Source: CAZAFM01 sp964484395 (GTDB taxonomy: Bacteria > Campylobacterota > Campylobacteria > Campylobacterales > CAZAFM01). Taken from it: 9,819 nt of DNA. The DNA lies in NCBI GenBank assembly GCA_964484395.1, contig CAZAFM010000082.1, forward strand, positions 1 to 9,819, written 5' to 3'. A model generated the notes under the pieces. The model made no database searches and was not told the DNA's origin. It was given only the letters and a program-made list of their open reading frames with translations. Shown here in pieces: positions 1-6,916 of this stretch (positions are counted from its first letter, which is position 1; every line of letters begins with the position of its first letter). Made by a program: the position numbers and the translations under genes.

Positions 1-1
1 A

Positions 2-2311
2 ACAGCAGACTCCATCCACAAAGCTGAAGCTTTGACTACTAAAAAAGGAGATAGCTACATTAGCGTAGATACTTGGCTTGAGGCAAACACCGACCTTGAA
101 GCGTTTAAAAAAATCATCTCTCCTTACTTTGACCTACGAGAGCTAGTCAAAAACCTAGAAGCCCTAAGAGGTGGCAGAAAGATAGATAAACAAAGTAGTG
201 ATGAAAACCTAGAAGCCTTGGGTAAATACGGAGTAGATCTAACAAGCAAGGCTAGTGAAAACGAGCTTGACCCAGTTATAGGTAGAGATGAAGAGATAGA
301 TAGGATGATGCAAATCCTTATCAGAAAAACAAAAAACAATCCAATCCTACTAGGTGAGCCAGGTGTTGGGAAAACCGCTATTGTAGAGGGTCTAGCTCAG
401 AGGATAGTAGGAAAAGAGGTTCCTCTATCACTCCAAAACAAAAGAGTGGTGATGCTAGATATGAGTGCACTCATAGCAGGGGCAAAGTATCGAGGTGAGT
501 TTGAAGATCGTCTCAAAAGTGTAGTAGATGAGGTCAAAAAAGATGGAAATATCATACTTTTTATAGATGAGATACACACAATTGTCGGAGCAGGAGCTAG
601 TGAAGGAAGTATGGATGCTGCAAACATCCTAAAGCCAGCCCTAGCTAGAGGAGAGCTTCACACTATTGGTGCTACTACGCTTAAAGAGTATAGAAAGTAC
701 TTTGAAAAAGATGCAGCTTTGCAGAGGAGATTTCAGCCAGTAAACATAAATGAGCCAACTATAAATGAAGCCTTGCAAATTCTAAGAGGCATAAAAGAGC
801 GCCTAGAAGCCCATCATAATGTAACAATCCTAGATAGCGCTCTAATCTCAAGTGCGAAGCTAAGTGCTAGATATATCACAGATAGGTTTCTACCAGATAA
901 GGCCATAGACCTTATAGATGAAGGAGCCGCGGAGCTAAAGATGCAGATAGAATCAGAGCCAAAAGAGCTAAGTGCTATCAAAAGAGAGGTCACAACTCTT
1001 CAAGTAGAAAAAGAAGCTCTACTAATGGAGAAGTCCAAGCAGAATGAGGAGCGTCTAAAAGAGATAGAAAGAGAACTAGCTGATAAAGAAGAGGAGAAGA
1101 GGTCACTAGAGAGTAGGTTTGCTAATGAGAAAAAGGTCTTTGAAGATATAGCAAAGATAAAAGGTGAGATAGATAGTGTCAAAAGAGAAGCAGAGCTAGC
1201 TAAGCGAAATGGTGACTTTAACAAAGCTGCTGAATTAGAGTATGGAAAAGTCCCAGAGCTTATCGAAAAAGAGAAATCTCTAAATGAGCAGTGGGGCAGG
1301 ATGCAGAGTGAAGGAGTGCTTTTGAGAAACAGCGTAGATGAAGAGATGATAGCCTCAATTGTCAGTAGATGGACTCAGATACCTGTAAAAAAGATGCTCC
1401 AAAGTGAAAAAGATAAAGTCCTACACATAGAAGATGAGCTAAAAAAGAGTGTTGTTGGACAAGATGAAGCGATAAAAGCTATAGGAAGAGCTATCAAGCG
1501 AAATAAAGCTGGGCTTTCTGATGCAAAAAGACCAATAGGTAGCTTTTTGTTTTTGGGACCTACTGGTGTGGGGAAAACTCAGAGTGCTAAGACTTTAGCA
1601 AATTTCCTCTTTGATAGTGAGAAAAACATCATCAGAATAGATATGAGTGAGTATATGGAAAAACACGCTGCAAGTAGGCTTGTAGGTGCGCCTCCAGGAT
1701 ATGTAGGATATGAAGAGGGTGGTCAGCTAACTGAAGCAGTTAGACGCAAGCCTTACTCTGTGGTGCTTTTTGATGAGATAGAAAAGGCCCATCCAGATGT
1801 GTTTAACATCCTACTTCAGGTACTTGATGAAGGGCGATTGACTGATAACAAGGGTGTAACAGTTGATTTTAGAAACACCATAATCATCCTCACTTCAAAC
1901 ATAGCAAGCGATAAGATAATAGAGATAGATGACAAAGAAGCAAGAAGAGTTGAGGTGCTAAATGAACTAAAAAGATACTTTAGACCGGAGTTTATCAACC
2001 GTCTTGATGACATTGTTATATTTAACCAGCTAGACCTAGATGCTATAGGCAGTATCGTCAAAATCCTCTTTACTGAGATAGAGGAAAAGGTAAAAGAGAG
2101 AGGTATCACTCTAGAGCTAAGTGATAAAGCCGCTACTCATATAGCCAAAGTAGGCTTTGACCCAATCTATGGAGCTAGACCACTAAAAAGAGCACTCTAT
2201 GAAGCCATAGAAGATAGACTAGCAGAGATGATACTAGAAGACAGACTAAGTGAAGGCTCAAAGGTAGTCTTTGATGAGGAGAATGGAGAGATGGTAGAGA
2301 GGGTTTCTTAA
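2..2311 (+). CDS. clpB: ATP-dependent disaggregase ClpB (Hsp100), 5' end outside window
   Basis: ClpB is a cytoplasmic hexameric AAA+ chaperone that extracts and unfolds aggregated proteins with DnaK/DnaJ/GrpE. The frame is open from the window edge, so the TTG at 32 is not the real start. Counting residues from that TTG: end of the N domain (1-45), AAA1 with Walker A GEPGVGKT (108-115), pore loop AKYRGEFE (151-158), Walker B IILFIDE (174-180) and arginine finger RR (232-233). A coiled-coil M domain follows (about 308-435, conserved Tyr404 in LEYGKVPEL), which distinguishes ClpB from ClpA/ClpC. AAA2 has Walker A GPTGVGKT (509-516), pore loop GYVGYEEGG (556-564), Walker B VVLFDE (577-582), FRPEFINR (650-657) and sensor-2 GARPLKR (714-720). 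Alignment from memory with E. coli ClpB (857 residues) implies about 88 N-terminal residues are missing and a full length near 857. No ClpP-binding loop was seen. All catalytic motifs are intact. No CIRCE or heat-shock promoter can be judged because the 5' end is absent. Confidence 0.97.
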   Translation, partial: TADSIHKAEALTTKKGDSYISVDTWLEANTDLEAFKKIISPYFDLRELVKNLEALRGGRKIDKQSSDENLEALGKYGVDLTSKASENELDPVIGRDEEIDRMMQILIRKTKNNPILLGEPGVGKTAIVEGLAQRIVGKEVPLSLQNKRVVMLDMSALIAGAKYRGEFEDRLKSVVDEVKKDGNIILFIDEIHTIVGAGASEGSMDAANILKPALARGELHTIGATTLKEYRKYFEKDAALQRRFQPVNINEPTINEALQILRGIKERLEAHHNVTILDSALISSAKLSARYITDRFLPDKAIDLIDEGAAELKMQIESEPKELSAIKREVTTLQVEKEALLMEKSKQNEERLKEIERELADKEEEKRSLESRFANEKKVFEDIAKIKGEIDSVKREAELAKRNGDFNKAAELEYGKVPELIEKEKSLNEQWGRMQSEGVLLRNSVDEEMIASIVSRWTQIPVKKMLQSEKDKVLHIEDELKKSVVGQDEAIKAIGRAIKRNKAGLSDAKRPIGSFLFLGPTGVGKTQSAKTLANFLFDSEKNIIRIDMSEYMEKHAASRLVGAPPGYVGYEEGGQLTEAVRRKPYSVVLFDEIEKAHPDVFNILLQVLDEGRLTDNKGVTVDFRNTIIILTSNIASDKIIEIDDKEARRVEVLNELKRYFRPEFINRLDDIVIFNQLDLDAIGSIVKILFTEIEEKVKERGITLELSDKAATHIAKVGFDPIYGARPLKRALYEAIEDRLAEMILEDRLSEGSKVVFDEENGEMVERVS

Positions 2312-2321
2312 GCCCTCTTTT
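2296..2321 (+). terminator. Intrinsic terminator overlapping the clpB stop
   Basis: AGAGGG (2298-2303) pairs with CCCTCT (2313-2318). The stem can extend inward by a T-G wobble and two T-A pairs, leaving a 3-nt loop, and a short T run (2318-2321) follows. The TAA stop of clpB (2309-2311) lies inside the hairpin. This is the expected shape of a Rho-independent terminator, and the overlap leaves no separate 3' UTR. Confidence 0.75.
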
Positions 2322-2356
2322 GCCTTAGTGCTTTAATCCATAAAGTAACAAAATTT

Positions 2357-2365
2357 TGATACAAT
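2357..2365 (+). promoter_or_regulatory. Extended -10 promoter for the solute-binding protein gene
   Basis: TG-A-TACAAT is an extended -10 element (TG at 2357-2358, hexamer at 2360-2365) preceded by an A/T-rich run. No convincing -35 is present, as is normal for sigma-70 promoters of Campylobacterota. Transcription would start near 2372, giving a leader of about 108 nt before the ATG at 2480. That leader contains only a weak CCCT/AGGG hairpin (2396-2408) and no recognised riboswitch. It lies just after the clpB terminator, which fits an independent transcription unit. Confidence 0.55.
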
Positions 2366-2479
2366 TAACAATCCTGATTGGGCTGCTTTTGTAACCCCTA
2401 TTTAAGGGCGCAACTTCACTTTGTTCTTAATCTCTCTTGTGGTTATGAAAGATTCTACTAACTAGATAGGTGTAGTATT

Positions 2480-3229
2480 ATGAAAATATTTCTCACATTG
2501 TTACTTTTCGTAACTTTTAGTACTCTTCATGCAAAAGAGGTTGAAGTGGCTTTTTCTAGGACTACTCCACCATTTGTTCTTGTAGGGGGCGGTGGAATAT
2601 CTTATGATATTATCAAAGAGTCTTTAGCATACAAAAACCACAGTGTAAAGCCAGTCTATGTCAACATCGCAAGAGGCGTGGAGATGTTTAGAAACGGTGC
2701 AGTGGATGCAAACTCACTTCTACAAGATGATGGGAGTGTGGAAGGGTTTTATTCAGATTTTTTTATCACTTACCAAAACTGCGTTTTCACACTCAAAAAC
2801 TCAAAAGTAGAGATAAAAAATATAGAAGATATAAAAAACTACCACACCATAGGCTTTCAAAACGCAACAGAGTATTTAGGTAGTGATTTTGGCAAGGTAG
2901 CAAAAAGTGCAGATGCTAAATATAGTGAGTTGGCTGATCAAAAAAAGCAGGTACTAATGCTTTTTAAAAACCGAACTCAAGCTATAGTGATGGATAGGCA
3001 GATATTTAGATACTATAGAGCAATGCTTGAAAGTGAGGGGCAGATAAAAGATGATAAAGAGGTAGTAGAAAACTGTCTCTTTGAGCCTTCAAGGTATCAA
3101 GTTATTTTCAAAGATAAGGAAATTAGGGATGATTTTAATGAGGGGCTTAAGATTATCAGAAAAAGCGGAAAATACGATAAAATTATAGAGAGATATGAAA
3201 CACTCATGTTTTCAGAAAAACACAAATAA
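2480..3229 (+). CDS. Exported family-3 solute-binding-like protein
   Basis: This is a 249-residue periplasmic protein resembling the amino-acid-type substrate-binding domain (SBP_bac_3/PBPb). The N-terminus (MKIF, then a hydrophobic run ending TLHA) is a clear Sec signal peptide, with likely cleavage before KEVEV. The mature part starts with the family's first beta strand (VEVAFSRTTPPFV) and continues with the 'GISYDIIKES' helix, the RGVEMFRNGAVDA segment and a lobe-2 crossover around 'FITYQNCVFTL'. It is at the short end of the usual 240-280 residues. The start is ATG 2480, with only a weak AGATAGG ribosome site at 2464-2470. No ABC permease or ATPase gene is adjacent; the next gene downstream is a hybrid sensor kinase. 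It may therefore be an orphan binding protein or a periplasmic sensor partner rather than a transporter component. The ligand cannot be predicted from sequence. Confidence 0.8.
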   Translation: MKIFLTLLLFVTFSTLHAKEVEVAFSRTTPPFVLVGGGGISYDIIKESLAYKNHSVKPVYVNIARGVEMFRNGAVDANSLLQDDGSVEGFYSDFFITYQNCVFTLKNSKVEIKNIEDIKNYHTIGFQNATEYLGSDFGKVAKSADAKYSELADQKKQVLMLFKNRTQAIVMDRQIFRYYRAMLESEGQIKDDKEVVENCLFEPSRYQVIFKDKEIRDDFNEGLKIIRKSGKYDKIIERYETLMFSEKHK

Positions 3230-3247
3230 AAATCATGAGTGTTTCAT
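3195..3247. repeat. 14-bp perfect inverted repeat across the stop codon
   Basis: ATGAAACACTCATG (3195-3208) is the exact reverse complement of CATGAGTGTTTCAT (3234-3247), separated by 25 nt that contain the TAA stop (3227-3229). TTTT (3209-3212) and AAAA (3229-3232) can extend the stem past a one-base bulge. There is no T tract after it, so it is not a canonical intrinsic terminator. It could still protect the mRNA 3' end or mark an element boundary. Confidence 0.8.
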
Positions 3248-3251
3248 TAGA

Positions 3252-3349
3252 GCAACGCCCGAGGAGCAAAGCGACGACAACTCCGCAGAACAGAGTTCGA
3301 GGACAAAGTTGCGAGGGCACTCCGCCGAGGAGAACTCAGCGTTAGCGTA
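3252..3349. repeat. GC-rich intergenic element of imperfect repeated modules
   Basis: This 98-bp block is about 59% GC by hand count, in an otherwise clearly AT-rich window. It contains CGAGGA at 3260, 3298 and 3327 (the first and third within CCGAGGAG), CAAAG following the first two, and ACTCCGC at 3280-3286 and 3319-3325. This amounts to an imperfect tandem unit of about 38 bp. Complementary segments include GCAAC/GTTGC (3252-3256 with 3308-3312) and AACTC/GAGTT (3279-3283 with 3293-3297). No ORF with a usable start codon was found. It looks like a dispersed intergenic repeat or a structured RNA element; the class is not recognised. Confidence 0.6.
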
Positions 3350-3376
3350 GCTCTTAGGAATTCACTTCCTAAGAGC
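3350..3376. repeat. 11-bp perfect palindrome with 5-nt spacer
   Basis: GCTCTTAGGAA (3350-3360) and TTCCTAAGAGC (3366-3376) are perfect inverted copies around TTCAC. No T run follows, which argues against a terminator. It abuts a possible -10 box at 3378, so as DNA it has the geometry of an operator for a dimeric regulator. As RNA it would be a stable hairpin that closes the GC-rich element. Confidence 0.75.
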
Positions 3377-3377
3377 G

Positions 3378-3383
3378 TATAAA
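3378..3383 (+). promoter_or_regulatory. Possible -10 box for the hybrid kinase gene
   Basis: TATAAA at 3378-3383 (followed by TAAT) sits directly after the palindrome, upstream of the kinase gene. A poor -35-like TTAGGA (3354-3359, spacing 18) lies within the palindrome. Transcription would start near 3390, very close to the AAGGAG at 3395, leaving a short leader. The placement is plausible but the support is weak, and the kinase could instead be read through from the upstream gene. Confidence 0.35.
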
Positions 3384-3394
3384 TAATCGACTAA

Positions 3395-3400
3395 AAGGAG
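3395..3400 (+). promoter_or_regulatory. Strong Shine-Dalgarno serving an out-of-frame TTG
   Basis: AAGGAG (3395-3400) is the best ribosome site in this gap. Its ideally spaced start (8 nt) is TTG 3409, in frame 1, whereas the kinase reads in frame 2 and has an in-frame TGA at 3431-3433. The site therefore does not directly serve the annotated kinase start at 3443, about 42 nt downstream. Confidence 0.7.
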
Positions 3401-3408
3401 ATTTATAG

Positions 3409-3453
3409 TTGAAAAGACCATTTTTGAAAGTGAATAATCCAATTGAAATATAG
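3409..3453 (+). CDS. Possible 14-residue leader ORF, or shifted N-terminus of the kinase
   Basis: TTG 3409 follows AAGGAG by 8 nt and opens a short frame reading MKRPFLKVNNPIEI, ending at TAG 3451-3453. It overlaps the kinase ORF by 11 nt in another frame. It may be a coupling leader whose terminating ribosomes restart at TTG 3443. Alternatively it is the authentic kinase N-terminus, separated from the rest by a one-base indel or a +1 shift near CCAATTG (3439-3445). The charged KRPFLK stretch would fit a cytoplasmic tail ahead of the first membrane segment. The peptide has no recognised homology. Confidence 0.35.
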   Translation: MKRPFLKVNNPIEI

Positions 3454-6400
3454 ATCAATATCTTGGAAATTGCTCCAATACATACTAGTCACATATATTG
3501 TTATAACCATCCTAGTAGCAGGTGTGTACTTTTTTATTACCTTCAATGAGGCTAAAAAGAGTGCAGACAGTGAGCTTAAAAACATAGCAGAGGTTTTTGA
3601 GCCCTCACTAAAAAGTGCTATCTGGCAGCTAGATAGTGAACAAGTAGAATCAGTTGGTAAAAGTATGCTCAATATGATACCTATCTATGAAGTGAGTATC
3701 ATCAATAGTAGTGGTGAGAGACTTTTTGAAAAAAGCGAAAGTGGGTTTATAAAAAGTGATGATGACTTCTCCTACTCTTTTGATGTAGTATATAACTATG
3801 AAGGAGAGGATATTCACTTAGCAAGAGTGAATATGGTATCAAGTAGTAAAGCAGTGTTTGAACATGTAAACAGGGAGCTTTTTGTGGCTGTACTGACTAT
3901 TTTGTTGCAGGCTCTTGGTCTGGCTTTTTTGTTTTTTGTAGTGTTTAAAAAACATCTAAAAACCCCTCTTGATAGTCTAAGATTTCAGCTATCACAAATA
4001 AAAGGGAGTGATAGATTCTCCAAAAGATTAGATGTGGAGTTTAATGAGAGAAATGAGCTAGCACTTCTTCAAGATAGGTTTAATGAGCTAATAGAGCATA
4101 TACGAAAAGAGGAGTCACTAAGACTTGAGATGATTAGTGAGCAAAAGCAGAGGCTTGAAGTTGAGGTTTTGAGAAGAACTAAAGAGCTTGCAATAAATGA
4201 AGAGAGATTAAGACTAATATCTGAAAACACTAGTGAGGTGTTTTGGCTAAGAGATGCAAAAAATGAGAAAATACTCTTTATAAATAGTGCTTATGAGAAG
4301 GTATGGGGAAGAAGTTGTCAAAGTCTATATGATAATCCAAACTCCTTTATAGAGTCCATCATAGATGAAGATAAGCCTAAAGTCTTTCAAGAGTATGAGA
4401 ACTACCTTGAAACAGGCGTATTTAACCTAGAATATAGGATAAAAAGACCAGATGGTAAAGTAGTCTGGGTTCAAGTAAAGTCATCAATTATCACAGATAG
4501 TAATAATAACATCATAGGACACACTGGGGTTGCTGTAGATATTACAAAGAACAAAGAGGCTCAACAAGAGATAGAAAAAAGTGAAAAAATGCTAAAGGCG
4601 ATTTATGATGTAATACCAGTTGGTATCTCTGTAAATGATAAGAATGGCTATACAATAGACTGCAACAAAGCTTCTGAGAAGATTCTGGGTGTTACAAAAG
4701 AGGAGCATCTAACAAGAAACTACACAGGAGAAGAGTGGAAAATAGTACGAAGTGATCTAACCCCAATGCCACTAGAGGAATATCCAGTATCAAAAGCACT
4801 AAAAGAACAAAAAGCGGTTTATGATGTAGAGATGGGTGTAGTTAAACAAGATGGTAGCATAGTCTGGATTCTGGTAAATGCTATGCCCGTTGATAATCCA
4901 AATATAGGACTTGTAGTAGCATATATAGACATTACTGAGGTAAAAGCTAAAACAAAAGAGCTAGAGATAGCCAAAACCAAAGCAGAGGAAGCAAATGTAG
5001 CTAAGTCCCAATTCTTAGCTAATATGTCTCATGAGATACGAACCCCTATGAATGCTATTATAGGACTTGGTGAGATACTAGAAGATATGGTTGATAAACC
5101 AAAAGAGATAGATATGCTCCACAAGCTAAACAGCTCTTCAAAAATGCTACTAGGTATCATAAATGACATACTAGACTACTCAAAGCTAGAGGCCGGAAAG
5201 CTTGAGTTGGAGTATAGTGCCTTTTATATTGAGAAGATTTTGTCTCAGCTAAAAGTGATATTTGAGAGGAAGGTATCAGATAAAAACCTAGAACTATACT
5301 TCCACCTCAAAGGTGATATTCCAAATATGGTCTATGGGGATGAGCTACGACTTATGCAGGTGCTTACTAATCTCATCTCCAATGCTATTAAGTTTACAGA
5401 TAGTGGTGAGATAATCTTCAAAATAGAGTTACTAAAAAACCACAATAATGAAAAAATAACTGTAAGATTTAGTGTTCAAGATAGTGGGATTGGGATGAGT
5501 GAAGAGCAGTTAGAGAGACTATTTAAGCCATTTTCTCAGGCTGATAGTACTACAACTAGGAAGTATGGAGGAACTGGACTAGGGCTTGTAATATCCAAAA
5601 ACATCATTAGCGCTATGGGTGGAGAGATAGAGGTAGAGAGCAGTTATGGAGAGGGGAGTAGGTTTAGTTTTGAACTTGACTTTGATCTTGTATCTTGCAA
5701 TTTGGAGAGAGATTATGAGAATGACTTCTTGCATAAGGTTTTGATAGTTGATGACCAAAAGATAGCTAGAGAGATACTAAAAGATATGCTAGGTCGCTTT
5801 AAATGCTCTTTTGATGAGGCAAGTAATGGGCTTGAGGCACTTGAATTCATCAAAAAAGCGGAGGTTGAAAAAAGCCCTTATGATATTTTGCTAATTGACT
5901 GGGATATGCCTCTACTAAATGGGGTAGATACCATCAAGCGCATAGAGAGTATGGCTAAGAGTGGTAAGATAGAGTCAAAAACTCCAACTATCTTCATGAT
6001 AAGCACTCACTCAGAATATGATATAGAGTTTGAAGAGGTTGTGATAGATACTTTTATCTCCAAGCCAGTAACCCCCTCAGCCCTCTACAATGCCATAGTG
6101 GATGCTAAAGGAGGAACTAGCAAAAAGCATAGTAGCACCAAGCATGCCAAAAGCCTAAACCTAGAGAGTCTAACAATCCTCGTAGTAGAAGACAATGAAG
6201 TAAACCAAGAAGTAATCTCCCTAATGCTTAAAAAAGCTGGTATAACCATAGATATAGCAAATAATGGAAAAGAGGGAGTAGATAAATACCTAGCAGACAA
6301 AAGCAGATATGACCTAATACTTATGGATATACAGATGCCAATTATGAGTGGATATGAAGCAACTACCAAAATAAGAGAGAGTGGAAGCAGTATTCCAATA

Positions 6401-6916
6401 GTAGCCCTAAGTGCCGCAGCTACTATAGAAGACAAAGAAAAAGCCATAAAGTCAGGAATGAACGACCACTTAGCAAAACCAATAGACTCAAAAGAACTAT
6501 ACAAAATAATCTCCAAATACACCAAAAAAGAGATAGCAACAAACAAATCACAACAAACAGAGACAAAAAAAGAGGAGGTAGTATTAGACCTAGGACAACT
6601 TATGGAGTTTTTGGATAATGATAGAGAGTCTATTATAAGACTGTTTAAGTTGTTTATGAAAGATTTAGATAGTAAATATAACAATATAGTAGATGATGTA
6701 AGAAACAACAAAGATGCACAATCACAAATCCACTCACTAAAAGGCTCAAGTGGAAATCTAGGAGCTAAAAGACTAAGTAGTATATGCACTCAAATAAACA
6801 CATCTCTAAAAAAGAACGAACCAATTGAGCAAGCAAAAATAGAAGAGCTAGCAAAAGCTATGGAACTAACTAAAGAGGCTTTAGAGTATGAAATATCACA
6901 AAAAGATAAAGAATAG
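3443..6916 (+). CDS. Membrane hybrid histidine kinase: PAS-PAS-HisKA-HATPase-REC-REC-HPt
   Basis: This 1157-residue inner-membrane sensor should autophosphorylate and pass phosphate along an internal His-Asp-His relay. Order: TM1 (about 11-34), periplasmic sensor region (35-145, with PSLKSAIWQLDSEQV), TM2 (147-168), HAMP-like linker and coiled coil (170-255), PAS1 (about 255-370), PAS2 (about 380-500), and HisKA with SHEIRTP (His530). The ATPase has an N box at Asn643/Asn647, G1 DSGIG (680-684) and YGGTGLGL (708-715). REC1 has DD770-771, Asp819 and Lys874; REC2 has ED916-917, Asp962, Ser990 and Lys1012. The HPt motif IHSLKGSSGNLGA carries His1097. All phosphotransfer residues are intact. The only usable in-frame start before TM1 is TTG 3443, which lacks a good ribosome site; see the leader ORF. 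No separate response regulator is nearby, so the HPt probably feeds a regulator encoded elsewhere. The exported binding-like protein upstream may be a sensory partner. The stimulus is unknown. Confidence 0.92.
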   Translation: MKYRSISWKLLQYILVTYIVITILVAGVYFFITFNEAKKSADSELKNIAEVFEPSLKSAIWQLDSEQVESVGKSMLNMIPIYEVSIINSSGERLFEKSESGFIKSDDDFSYSFDVVYNYEGEDIHLARVNMVSSSKAVFEHVNRELFVAVLTILLQALGLAFLFFVVFKKHLKTPLDSLRFQLSQIKGSDRFSKRLDVEFNERNELALLQDRFNELIEHIRKEESLRLEMISEQKQRLEVEVLRRTKELAINEERLRLISENTSEVFWLRDAKNEKILFINSAYEKVWGRSCQSLYDNPNSFIESIIDEDKPKVFQEYENYLETGVFNLEYRIKRPDGKVVWVQVKSSIITDSNNNIIGHTGVAVDITKNKEAQQEIEKSEKMLKAIYDVIPVGISVNDKNGYTIDCNKASEKILGVTKEEHLTRNYTGEEWKIVRSDLTPMPLEEYPVSKALKEQKAVYDVEMGVVKQDGSIVWILVNAMPVDNPNIGLVVAYIDITEVKAKTKELEIAKTKAEEANVAKSQFLANMSHEIRTPMNAIIGLGEILEDMVDKPKEIDMLHKLNSSSKMLLGIINDILDYSKLEAGKLELEYSAFYIEKILSQLKVIFERKVSDKNLELYFHLKGDIPNMVYGDELRLMQVLTNLISNAIKFTDSGEIIFKIELLKNHNNEKITVRFSVQDSGIGMSEEQLERLFKPFSQADSTTTRKYGGTGLGLVISKNIISAMGGEIEVESSYGEGSRFSFELDFDLVSCNLERDYENDFLHKVLIVDDQKIAREILKDMLGRFKCSFDEASNGLEALEFIKKAEVEKSPYDILLIDWDMPLLNGVDTIKRIESMAKSGKIESKTPTIFMISTHSEYDIEFEEVVIDTFISKPVTPSALYNAIVDAKGGTSKKHSSTKHAKSLNLESLTILVVEDNEVNQEVISLMLKKAGITIDIANNGKEGVDKYLADKSRYDLILMDIQMPIMSGYEATTKIRESGSSIPIVALSAAATIEDKEKAIKSGMNDHLAKPIDSKELYKIISKYTKKEIATNKSQQTETKKEEVVLDLGQLMEFLDNDRESIIRLFKLFMKDLDSKYNNIVDDVRNNKDAQSQIHSLKGSSGNLGAKRLSSICTQINTSLKKNEPIEQAKIEELAKAMELTKEALEYEISQKDKE

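Noticed and set aside
32..34. TTG at 32 as the start of clpB
   Set aside because: The frame is open upstream to the window edge and the sequence before it fits the ClpB N domain, so the gene is cut by the window and does not start here.
2366..2479. Riboswitch or small RNA in the leader of the binding-protein gene
   Set aside because: Only a 4-bp CCCT/AGGG hairpin and a weak CTAC/GTAG pairing near the start are visible. No conserved riboswitch core could be recognised.
3251..3382. Arg-rich open frame across the GC-rich element
   Set aside because: The frame is open for about 43 codons, but contains no ATG, GTG or TTG start and no ribosome site. A GC-rich stretch naturally lacks stop codons.
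6085..6789. Long (234-codon) open frame on the minus strand inside the kinase gene
   Set aside because: It lies wholly opposite conserved REC2 and HPt coding sequence, has a low-complexity Ser/Leu-rich translation, and shows no ribosome site. It is explained by the codon bias of the + strand gene. The other minus-strand frames opposite clpB, the kinase and pgm are rejected for the same reason.
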